NCBI GenBank assembly: GCA_964427415.1
Contig: CAYRUH010000057.1
Coordinates: 1-16,235, forward strand
Direction: 5' to 3'
Length of the DNA: 16,235 nucleotides
From: Lentisalinibacter sp964427415
GTDB taxonomy: Bacteria > Pseudomonadota > Gammaproteobacteria > Steroidobacterales > Woeseiaceae
This document shows positions 6,183-12,844 of the stretch, piece after piece. Below the pieces are notes generated by a model. The model saw nothing but the letters and a program-made list of their open reading frames with translations. It was not told the DNA's origin and searched no databases. The translations under genes and the position numbers were made by a program. Numbering within the stretch: position 1 is the stretch's first letter; every line of letters starts with the position of its first letter.

Positions 6183-7760
6183 GTGAAAGAACTCGTCTAC
6201 CACCAGCAATTCGTTCCGGCGCTGCGCCTGTACGGCGACCGGCACGTGATCGCCGACGGTGCCTACAGCGCGACGCTGGAGACGCATGCCGACCGGGTGT
6301 TCCGGCTCGGCCACGGACTGCGCAACCGCCTCGGCATCGGCAAGGGCGATCGCTACGCCGTCATGTCGATGAATTCCCATCAGTTCATAGAACTTTACCA
6401 TGCCGCCTTCCTCGGTACCGGCGTGATCAACCCCCTGAACTTGCGCCTCGCCGGGAAAGAGCTGGACTACATCCTGCGCGACTCCGGCACGCGGGTGGTA
6501 TTCGTGGACGCCACCTTCGCGCCGCTGCTGGCCCAGGCCCGCCAGATCGGCGGCGCCGACTGCCCCGTCGAGCAGGTAGTGCTGGTGGGCGGGCCCGACG
6601 CCACGGAGGCGCCCTACGACCTCACCTACGACGAACTGCTGGAAGCCTCCGAGCCGGAACTGCCGCCCGAGCCCGAGGAGACGGACCCGGTCGTCCTCAT
6701 GTACACCGGCGGCACCACCGGCCTGCCGAAAGGCGTCATCTGCTCCCAGCGGGCGGAGATGCTGAACACCTACCACGTGGCCATGGTGATGGGACGGCGC
6801 CCTGACGAGGTGAATCTGATGCAAACGCCCGTCTTTCACGCCGCCTCCATCGTCGGCTGCCTGGCCACGATCACCGCCGGCAGCCGACTGGTGACCATGC
6901 CCATGTTCGAACCCGGCGCCGCACTGAAGCTCATCGAGGCCCACCAGGTCACCCAGACCACCATGGTGCCCACCATGGTCGGGATGATGCTGCAGCACCC
7001 GGAATTCCGTCCGGAGGCGCTGAAGAGCCTGCGCCAGCTCACCTACGGCGCCTCGCCGATGCCGGCCGCCATCCTGGACACACTCCTTAAGATACTGCCG
7101 GATCTGGAGATCCAGCAGGGCTATGGCATGACCGAGTGCTCCTCGGTCCTGTGCATGCTGACCACCGACGACCACCTGAAGGGCGGGCCGCGGCTGCGCT
7201 CCGTCGGCCGGGCCGTGCCGGGCGTGGACCTGAGCGTGCAGGACGCGGAGGGTAATCTGCTGCCGGCGGGCGAGGTGGGCGAGGTCTGCGCGCGCGGCGG
7301 CAATTTCATGGAGGGCTACTGGAACAAGCCGGATGCCACGACCGAGGCCTTCCGCGACGGCTGGTACCACACCGGCGACGCCGGCTACCTGGACGAGGCG
7401 GGCTACCTCTTCCTGGTGGACCGGGTGAAGGACATGATCGTGACCGGCGGCGAGAACGTCTACTCGGCCGAGGTGGAGAATGCCATCTCCACTCATGCGG
7501 CCGTGGCCCAGGTGGCGGTCATCGGCATCCCCCACGCCCTCTGGGGCGAGCAGGTGCACGCCATCGTGGTGCCCAGGGAAGGCGCCGAGGTGACGGAGGG
7601 CGACATCATCGCCCACGCCAGGGATTCGATCGCCGGTTACAAGGCGCCGAAGTCCGTGGAGTTCCGCGCCGAGCCGCTGCCGTTGTCCGGCGCCATGAAG
7701 GTGCTGAAGCGCGAGCTGCGCGAGCCCTACTGGGCGGGGCACGAGAAGCGTATCCAGTAG
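6183..7760 (+). CDS. ANL-superfamily acyl-CoA synthetase (fatty-acid CoA ligase type)
   Basis: A 525-residue adenylate-forming enzyme that activates a carboxylic acid with ATP and joins it to CoA. Core motifs are the P-loop YTGGTTGLPKGV (174-185), YGMTE (314-318), YHTGD (395-399) and the hinge region DRVKDMIVTGGENVYSAEVE. The C-terminal catalytic lysine is Lys506 in SGAMKVLKRELRE, where most relatives have SGK(I/V)LKRELR. The Lys is kept but the preceding Gly is Met and the loop is longer. The overall pattern resembles medium/long-chain fatty-acyl-CoA ligases of the FadD13 or FadK type; the acid used cannot be deduced. The start is a GTG at 6183 preceded by a very strong GGGGGGAG ribosome-binding site. 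It appears to be a single-gene unit with a strong hairpin just downstream. Confidence 0.92.
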   Translation: MKELVYHQQFVPALRLYGDRHVIADGAYSATLETHADRVFRLGHGLRNRLGIGKGDRYAVMSMNSHQFIELYHAAFLGTGVINPLNLRLAGKELDYILRDSGTRVVFVDATFAPLLAQARQIGGADCPVEQVVLVGGPDATEAPYDLTYDELLEASEPELPPEPEETDPVVLMYTGGTTGLPKGVICSQRAEMLNTYHVAMVMGRRPDEVNLMQTPVFHAASIVGCLATITAGSRLVTMPMFEPGAALKLIEAHQVTQTTMVPTMVGMMLQHPEFRPEALKSLRQLTYGASPMPAAILDTLLKILPDLEIQQGYGMTECSSVLCMLTTDDHLKGGPRLRSVGRAVPGVDLSVQDAEGNLLPAGEVGEVCARGGNFMEGYWNKPDATTEAFRDGWYHTGDAGYLDEAGYLFLVDRVKDMIVTGGENVYSAEVENAISTHAAVAQVAVIGIPHALWGEQVHAIVVPREGAEVTEGDIIAHARDSIAGYKAPKSVEFRAEPLPLSGAMKVLKRELREPYWAGHEKRIQ

Positions 7761-7769
7761 CGGTGGACG

Positions 7770-7799
7770 CCGGCGAGCCCGGCTGTCCGGGCTCGCCGG
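7770..7799 (+). terminator. Strong hairpin downstream of the acyl-CoA synthetase gene
   Basis: CCGGCGAGCCCGG (7770-7782) and CCGGGCTCGCCGG (7787-7799) form a perfect 13-base-pair stem with a CTGT loop, starting 10 bases after the stop codon. No T-run follows, so it may act as a weak intrinsic terminator or protect the mRNA 3' end. Confidence 0.6.
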
Positions 7800-7881
7800 T
7801 CGCGCGCAATGGCTTTAGACTGCCCGCCTCGCAACGAGAAGAGGGCACCGGCCCGCCGCGAGTCACCGGCCCGGAGGCGCC

Positions 7882-8532
7882 ATGTCCCTGATTCGCTACC
7901 GCTACCAGACGCTGGAGTTCGGCGACCGGGATATCCACGTGCGCACGCTGAGAGACGTGCAGCAATTCCATGACGAGGGCGGGCAGGCCGAGAAGCTGGG
8001 CATCTCCTCGGCACTATGGCCGTTGTTCGGCATCGTGTGGATCTCCAGCGAGGTGCTGGCGTCGCTCATGCAGGATTGCGATATCGCCGGCAAGCGCATC
8101 CTGGAGGTGGGCTGCGGCATCGGGCTCGCGAGTCTGATGCTGGGCTATCGCCATGCTGACATTACGGCCAGCGATTACCATCCCGCGGCGCAGCACTTCC
8201 TGCAGGAGAACGTGAAACTGAACGGGCTGGAGCCCATCCCGTTCGTGCGCGCGAGCTGGTACGACGAGGAGACCGGGCTTGGCACCTTCGATCTCGTCAT
8301 CGGCAGCGACCTGTTGTACGAACGCCAGCATGTGGATGCGCTGGCGGCCTTCATCGACCGCCATGCGCGGGATCATTGCGAGGTGATCATCGTTGATCCC
8401 GGCCGGGGAAACGCTTCCCGCTTCAACCGTGCGATGCAGGAGCGGGGCTACACGCACCACGCGGCACCGAAGATCGCGCAGGAGTGCCCCAGCGGCCCGT
8501 TCGTGGGCTACGTCCTGCGCTACACCCGCTGA
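7882..8532 (+). CDS. Class I SAM-dependent methyltransferase, METTL21/Methyltransf_16-like
   Basis: A 216-residue soluble methyltransferase. Motif I is LEVGCGIG at 74-81, the ribose-binding acidic residue is Asp98 in ITASDY, and FDLVIGSDLLYE (136-147) matches the (D/N)LLY(E/D) motif of seven-beta-strand protein-lysine methyltransferases of the METTL21/Methyltransf_16 group. Bacterial members usually have no assigned substrate, so protein or small-molecule methylation cannot be decided. The ATG at 7882 follows GGAGG. It is 121 bases downstream of the synthetase gene on the same strand, but the intervening hairpin suggests a separate unit. Its TGA is immediately followed by a REP cluster. Confidence 0.85.
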   Translation: MSLIRYRYQTLEFGDRDIHVRTLRDVQQFHDEGGQAEKLGISSALWPLFGIVWISSEVLASLMQDCDIAGKRILEVGCGIGLASLMLGYRHADITASDYHPAAQHFLQENVKLNGLEPIPFVRASWYDEETGLGTFDLVIGSDLLYERQHVDALAAFIDRHARDHCEVIIVDPGRGNASRFNRAMQERGYTHHAAPKIAQECPSGPFVGYVLRYTR

Positions 8533-8533
8533 G

Positions 8534-8651
8534 TGCAGGAGGACCTTCAGGCCCGACCGGCTAATGAATCGGGGCTAAAGCCCCTCCTACAGGCACCCTG
8601 TGGGAGCGCCTTCAGGCGCGATCAGCGTATCGCGCCTGAAGGCGCTCCTAC
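8534..8651. repeat. Family A REP cluster 1 (four copies, two inverted pairs)
   Basis: The copies are a (8534-8556, +), b (8569-8590, -), c (8600-8622, +) and d (8629-8651, -). Each is a GTAG, GCAG or GTGG head followed by GAG and a short imperfect hairpin such as GCGCCTTCAGGCGC. Copies c and d are fully complementary over 23 bases except for one G/T, with a 6-base loop. The cluster fills the gap between the convergent methyltransferase and sodC genes and may terminate both. Confidence 0.9.
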
Positions 8652-8663
8652 CCTCCTGCCCTG

Positions 8664-9440
8664 CTACATGGGGTCGGGCGGATCCGCGCGCGGGACCTCG
8701 GCGATGACGCCGCAGGCGACCCGGCTGCCGGCGGCGCCGGTGGGCTGTGTCTCGAAGTCGTCGGCGCCCGCGTGCACGATGAGTGCCCGGCCGAGCACGC
8801 TCTTCGGTCCGTCGTCCAGGGTCATCTCCGCGTCCACTACGTTCACGAGAGCGTAACCTTCCTCGTTGGCTTCGACGTTGCCCAGGTCGCCCACGTGGTG
8901 CTGGCCCGGCGGGCTGTCCGGCGAGCCGTGGGGGTCGCCGCCCGGCGCAAAATGGCCGCCGGCGGAGGTGGCATCCGGCGCCGAGCAGTCGCCTTTCTCG
9001 TGGATGTGCAGGGCGTGCAACCCCGGGGTGAGACCCATCAGCTCCCCGTCGATGACCACGGCGCCGGCCGCGCGCGAGAAGGTCACCTGGCCGCGAGCCT
9101 CGTTGCCCTCGGTGGGTTCGAGCTCGGAGCGGGCGACCAGCAGCGGTTCGCCCGCACCGGCTGCCTCCTCCATCATGCCGGGTTCGGGCGTCAGCACTGC
9201 GCCCTCCTCGCTGGTCTCTGTATCCTCCGGCGTCGGCACGCCCGCCGGCTCGTCGTAGCCGCGGCGCTCGTCCTCCGGGGTGGGCACCTCGACGGCTTCA
9301 CGACCGTCGTCGGGGTCCGGTACGTCCACGTCCACCGCATCGTCGCCCTGGCCGCAGCCTGCGATCAGCAGCGCGGCCGCCACCAGCGCTGATGCGATGA
9401 GGGGTGAGTGTTCTCGTGCGGGCATCAAATTCGTTTGCAT
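8664..9440 (-). CDS. sodC: Lipoprotein Cu/Zn superoxide dismutase (SodC)
   Basis: A 258-residue exported enzyme that dismutes superoxide in the periplasm or at the outer membrane. The signal peptide ends in lipobox I-A-G-C with Cys29 as the lipidated residue; Gly at +2 does not predict retention in the inner membrane. Residues 30-98 are an acidic Pro-rich linker with VPTPED twice (52-57, 68-73). The SOD domain has copper ligands His145 and His147 (HIHE), bridging His163 (GGHF), metal ligands His171, His182 and Asp185 (HHVGDLG), and copper ligand His223 (IVHAGADD). It also has the disulfide pair Cys152/Cys243 and the electrostatic-guidance Arg240 in SRVACGVI. All active-site residues are present. 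The ATG at 9440 has GGAG nine bases upstream. It should protect against extracytoplasmic superoxide, useful to a phototroph exposed to oxygen and light. Confidence 0.94.
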   Translation of the reverse strand: MQTNLMPAREHSPLIASALVAAALLIAGCGQGDDAVDVDVPDPDDGREAVEVPTPEDERRGYDEPAGVPTPEDTETSEEGAVLTPEPGMMEEAAGAGEPLLVARSELEPTEGNEARGQVTFSRAAGAVVIDGELMGLTPGLHALHIHEKGDCSAPDATSAGGHFAPGGDPHGSPDSPPGQHHVGDLGNVEANEEGYALVNVVDAEMTLDDGPKSVLGRALIVHAGADDFETQPTGAAGSRVACGVIAEVPRADPPDPM

Positions 9441-9672
9441 GGCTGACTCCGACGATTACTCCTCTGTGCCAGAAGTAAACGGACAACGGCTGTGAATGCT
9501 GGTGGGGGGGCGGGGATGGGTGCAGTGTCACAGCCGCCGTCCGGATACACCCGATTCCATGCAACTGTGATGCCAGGATGGTACGCCGCGGTATTGCGGG
9601 CCTGCGGGAGCGGCGACGGGGTGCGGGCGTGCAACCCTTACACGCCGGCTGGAAAAACTTGCACCCATGCCA
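9441..9672. other. Intergenic region upstream of sodC; nothing recognised
   Basis: About 230 bases containing the presumed sodC promoter and leader. I see no convincing gene, operator, RNA or promoter hexamers. It includes a G-run (GGGGGGGCGGGG) near 9510 and ends at a REP pair that separates it from the beta-propeller gene. Confidence 0.5.
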
Positions 9673-9730
9673 TGCAGGAGGGCCTTCAGGCCCGATTCAA
9701 TGACTGAATCGGGGCTAAAGCCCCTCCTAC
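9673..9730. repeat. Family A REP cluster 2 (one inverted pair)
   Basis: Copy e (9673-9697, +, GCAG head) and copy f (9707-9730, -, GTAG head) face each other. The GTAG head of copy f contains the TAG stop codon (9727-9729) of the beta-propeller gene. Confidence 0.9.
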
Positions 9731-10806
9731 CAGTCCTTCCTTTCGATCCTGCCGAGTGCGGTGCTGAACAGGGAGGTGAGGTAGAGCGCGTCCGGCGTTT
9801 CCAGGGCGCCGGTGACGGCCTGCAGCTTCGTGCCGTCGCCCTGGAGGTTGGCCACCACATTGCCGTCGGCGTCGATGGCGAAGACGTGGGTGGAGGGCTC
9901 GGCGGCCGGGCGCATCGCCTCGGGCAGGCGCTGCACGATCTTGCGTAGAAACGGCTTGTCGGAGAGCGAGTCGAGCTGTGCGCTCCTGGGCGAGACCAGC
10001 CCCACCCAGAAACGGCCGTCCAGACCCGGATTGACGTTGTCCGGGAAGCCCGGGAGGTTACCGATGAGGATCTCGGTCTCGCCGGCGCTCGGTCCGGCCA
10101 GCCAGTGTTTCAGCACCCGATAGCTGCCGGTCTCGATAACCATCAGGAAACGGCCGGCCGGATCCACCGCCACGCCGTTGGCGAAGTCGAGCCCCGCCAT
10201 GACGGAGCCGGTCTCGCCGGTGGTCGGGTCGTAGACCAGCACACGGCCGTGGCTGCCGTGTTCCAGTATGTCGAGCAGGCTCGCGCCGTAGGTGCTGCCG
10301 TAATCCATCGCGCCGAACTTGGTGCTGGCATCCGAGAAGTAGATGCGCCCGTCCGGCGCCACGTCGACGTCGTCAGCATAGCGTATGGGCGAGCCGTCGA
10401 CCTCGTCGGTCAGCAGCGTCACGGCGCCGCCGGCATCCACGCTCTGCAGGCCGAGGTAGGCATTGGCCACCAGCAGATTGCCGTCGGCGTCGAACTCCAG
10501 GCCCAGCGGCCTGCCGCCGGTCTCGGCGAAGACGGAGATGGAGCCGTCTCCGGCGTCCAGTTGCAGTATCTTGCCGTCCTCGGTGCCCGTGTAGAGATTA
10601 CCGACCCGGTCGATGACCGCGTCCTCGGGTCCGTGGTAGGGCCCGATCTCCACGCGCTCCAGGCCGGCTAGCGCGTCGTTGGCCGCGAAGTCTCCGATGT
10701 AGCCCGCGTCCTCGGGCGCGTCCCAGCGCACCGGGTCCACCGGCACCGGCCAGGTCAGCAGATAAAGGACGGTGGCCGCCAGCAGCAGGAGTAGAAATCG
10801 GAGCAT
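9727..10806 (-). CDS. Membrane-anchored SMP-30/strictosidine-synthase-like beta-propeller protein
   Basis: A 359-residue protein. Residues 1-25 (MLRFLLLLLAATVLYLLTWP) form an uncleaved anchor or signal segment. The rest is a six-bladed beta-propeller of the SMP-30/gluconolactonase/strictosidine synthase-like superfamily. Blade motifs are GPEDAVIDRVGNLYTGTEDG, YADDVDVAPDGRIYFSDAS, FANGVAVDPAGRFLMV and NLPGFPDNVNPGLDGRFWVG, as in APMAP-like proteins. Members act as lactonases or esterases on varied substrates and the bacterial ones are mostly uncharacterised, so the reaction is unknown. The ATG at 10806 with AAGGGGGA upstream is clearly preferred: the frame stays open far upstream but then runs through REP sequence and antisense to the kinase gene. 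The TAG stop lies inside a REP. It is on the same strand as the upstream kinase gene, separated by 110 bases that contain two REPs. Confidence 0.88.
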   Translation of the reverse strand: MLRFLLLLLAATVLYLLTWPVPVDPVRWDAPEDAGYIGDFAANDALAGLERVEIGPYHGPEDAVIDRVGNLYTGTEDGKILQLDAGDGSISVFAETGGRPLGLEFDADGNLLVANAYLGLQSVDAGGAVTLLTDEVDGSPIRYADDVDVAPDGRIYFSDASTKFGAMDYGSTYGASLLDILEHGSHGRVLVYDPTTGETGSVMAGLDFANGVAVDPAGRFLMVIETGSYRVLKHWLAGPSAGETEILIGNLPGFPDNVNPGLDGRFWVGLVSPRSAQLDSLSDKPFLRKIVQRLPEAMRPAAEPSTHVFAIDADGNVVANLQGDGTKLQAVTGALETPDALYLTSLFSTALGRIERKDW

Positions 10807-10851
10807 GGGATCCCCCTTCCCGTATGACCATGGCCAGTATAACGCCGAGGC

Positions 10852-10947
10852 GGCAGGAGGGCCTTCAGTCCCGAATTGCTTGATGGATCGGGGCTGAAGC
10901 CCCTCCTGCATGCCCATCACGGAGTCGGGCCTGAAGGCCCTCCTGCC
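10852..10947. repeat. Family A REP cluster 3 (three copies, one inside the kinase gene)
   Basis: The copies are g (10852-10875, +), h (10886-10910, -) and i (10924-10947, -), all with GCAG heads. Copies g and h form an inverted pair upstream of the beta-propeller gene. Copy i lies within the 3' end of the hybrid kinase gene and is translated. Confidence 0.88.
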
Positions 10948-12653
10948 GGCGCTGCCTGATCCGCAGCCTCGACGAGATCGACGCCGGTGTAGGGTTTGGA
11001 GAGCATCCGATAGCCTCGTTTCGCTGCGCGATCGGCCTGGTAGGGGTTGCTCGCGGTGAGCAGCACGCTGATGCCGGGGTAATGCCGTTTGACCCAGTCG
11101 GCGAATTCGATACCGCTCGCCGCGCCGGGCATGACGATATTGCTGAACAGTAACCGAATCTCGGGGTGCTTCATGACCAGCGCGCGTGCCACCGCCGCGC
11201 CGGAAGCTTCGAGTACCCGGTAGCCCGCGTCGGACAGGGAGCGTGCAGCGAATCTGCGGAGACGAGTCTCGCCTTCCACCACGAGAACCGTAGCCGTTTC
11301 CGTCGCTCGCCGCTCCGCGAGGTCTGCGATGCGGCTGCCCGGACACGCTTCCACCGCTTCCGGCAGGTACAGGGTGACCGTGGTACCGCTGCCCGGCTCG
11401 CTCTCGATGCGCAGGTCGCCGCCGGACTGTCGGACGAAGCCGTAGACCATGCTGAGTCCGAGTCCGCTGTGCTGATCCGCCGCCCTGGTGGTGAAGAAAG
11501 GCTCCGGCACCATCGCAAGCGCTTCCGCGCTCATGCCTTCGCCCGTATCGCTGATGCTGAGCGCCACCGCCGGGCTGCCTGGCATGGCGAGGCCGCCACG
11601 GTCGCCGACCTGCTCACGCCTCGCCGCGATGCGAAGACCGCCACCCGCCGGCATCGCTTCACAGGCGTTCACGGTCAGACTCAGCAGCGCGCTGCGCAAC
11701 TGTGCGATGTCGACCCGGACTGGCATTGGGGTGGCGTCGGTGTCCACCGAGATCTCGACGCCCGGTGCCGCCACTCGTTCCAGGAAGCGCCTGCTCTCCC
11801 GCAGGAAGTCGCCCATGTCCACCGCCACGGGCTCCAGCGTCTGCTCGCGGGAGAAGGCGAGCAATTGCCGGGTCAGGCAGGCGCCGTCCTCGGCCGCCGA
11901 GATCGTCTCGTCGATCAGCCTGGCCGATTCGGCGCCGTCTGATCCGGGGCTGCGCTTCAGCAGGCGCAGATTAGCCAGCACCGCGGTGAGGAGGCTTTCG
12001 AAATGGTGGGCGATGCCGCCGGTGAGCCTGCCCAGGACCTCCATTTTCTGCACATGGGCCAGTTCGAGTTCCTGTTCACGCCGCTCGGTGATGTCCATGA
12101 AACTCACTACGGCACCGACGGTTTCGCCGTCGCGTCGCAGCGGCCGCGTCCGATACTCGGCCGGGAAGCCGGTGCCGTCGGCGCGGCATAGCATCTCGTC
12201 GTCGAGTTGCAGGGGCTCGCCGCGGATGACCGCGCGTGCGGCGGGACACTCGTCCCCGGAATGAGGGCTGCCGTCGGGACAGGCGTGGTGGATGAGATCG
12301 TGGATGTTGCGGCCGAGGAGCGACTGTTCCTCGCCGTAACCCAGCTGACGCGCGGCCGCCGGATTTGCGAAGGTACAGCGGCCGTCGAGATCGATCGCCA
12401 GAATACCCTCGGGGATGGAGGCGAGCATCAGACGGAGTCGCTCCTCCTGCTCGCGCAGCGCCCGCACCAGCGGATTGGTGAGGTGCAGGAACAGGATGGC
12501 GGCGGCGACGATCAATCCTAGCGCCACACCGAGCACACCGATACGCGCAGGGGCGGTGGTCGGATACAGGATGCCGACCGCGCCTGCCGTGGCCACTGCG
12601 ACGACCAGCAACAATGTGACAACCAGCAGGACTGTGCGCCTGTTTTCCGGCAC
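10917..12653 (-). CDS. Hybrid sensor histidine kinase with degenerate H-box and pseudo-receiver
   Basis: A 578-residue inner-membrane protein. Two membrane segments (about 8-29 and 38-57) have almost no periplasmic loop. They are followed by a PAS domain (about 70-190, with the HHACPDG and ECPA motif found in many PAS kinases), a HisKA helix, a HATPase domain and a C-terminal receiver (455 to the end). The ATPase looks intact: N-box NACEAMP, DTGEGM, PFFTTR and SGLGLSMVYG. The H-box is GRLTGGIAHHFESLL: His216 is present, but the usual HDFNN is HHFES, so the acidic residue after His is missing. In the receiver the phospho-acceptor Asp is Asn505 (LFSNIVMPG) and the acidic pair VEDE is VEGE; Thr533 and Lys553 remain. 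The GTG at 12653 is chosen, with GAGGG upstream. The last ten or so residues are encoded by a REP. It is divergent from the ATP-grasp gene. Confidence 0.9.
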   Translation of the reverse strand: MPENRRTVLLVVTLLLVVAVATAGAVGILYPTTAPARIGVLGVALGLIVAAAILFLHLTNPLVRALREQEERLRLMLASIPEGILAIDLDGRCTFANPAAARQLGYGEEQSLLGRNIHDLIHHACPDGSPHSGDECPAARAVIRGEPLQLDDEMLCRADGTGFPAEYRTRPLRRDGETVGAVVSFMDITERREQELELAHVQKMEVLGRLTGGIAHHFESLLTAVLANLRLLKRSPGSDGAESARLIDETISAAEDGACLTRQLLAFSREQTLEPVAVDMGDFLRESRRFLERVAAPGVEISVDTDATPMPVRVDIAQLRSALLSLTVNACEAMPAGGGLRIAARREQVGDRGGLAMPGSPAVALSISDTGEGMSAEALAMVPEPFFTTRAADQHSGLGLSMVYGFVRQSGGDLRIESEPGSGTTVTLYLPEAVEACPGSRIADLAERRATETATVLVVEGETRLRRFAARSLSDAGYRVLEASGAAVARALVMKHPEIRLLFSNIVMPGAASGIEFADWVKRHYPGISVLLTASNPYQADRAAKRGYRMLSKPYTGVDLVEAADQAAPAGGPSGPTP

Positions 12654-12844
12654 TGCGTGATATCCCTCGGTCCGACGCCCACCCCTGGCGGGGTCGACAA
12701 TCGACAGACAGCAGTCTGACCCGCCGTATGCGCCAGTGCCATCCGCAGCGACCGCAGTATTCGCGATACAAACCCCAGTTCCTTGCGCAACATACGTGCT
12801 CTCCACGGTGGCAGGCCCTGTGCCTGCGGGTCCACAGTGACATC
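12654..12844. promoter_or_regulatory. Divergent promoter region between the kinase and ATP-grasp genes
   Basis: 191 bases that must hold the promoters of both units. A dyad CAGAC-AGCA-GTCTG (12705-12718) and a nearby TCGAC repeat are the only structured elements seen and might be an operator. No clear -35/-10 pair and no PpsR-type site was found. Frames crossing this region on both strands look non-coding. Confidence 0.35.

Noticed and set aside
6105..7742. Open frame of 545 codons on the minus strand, antisense to the acyl-CoA synthetase gene
   Set aside because: It has no recognisable motif, is rich in His/Arg/Gln as expected of an antisense frame in GC-rich DNA, and lies wholly opposite a gene with all ANL motifs intact.
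8534..8651. REP clusters as a CRISPR array
   Set aside because: Units alternate in orientation, have no unique spacers of constant length, and carry GTAG-type heads and short stems typical of REPs; no cas gene is present.
10807..11346. N-terminal extension of the beta-propeller gene in the same open frame
   Set aside because: The extension is Arg-rich, crosses two REPs and overlaps the kinase coding sequence in another frame. The ATG at 10806 has a strong ribosome-binding site and is followed by a membrane-anchor segment.
12654..12806. GTG start extending the kinase by 51 residues
   Set aside because: The extra residues are of mixed, non-membrane composition and lack motifs. The GTG at 12653 has GAGGG upstream and leads directly into the first membrane segment.
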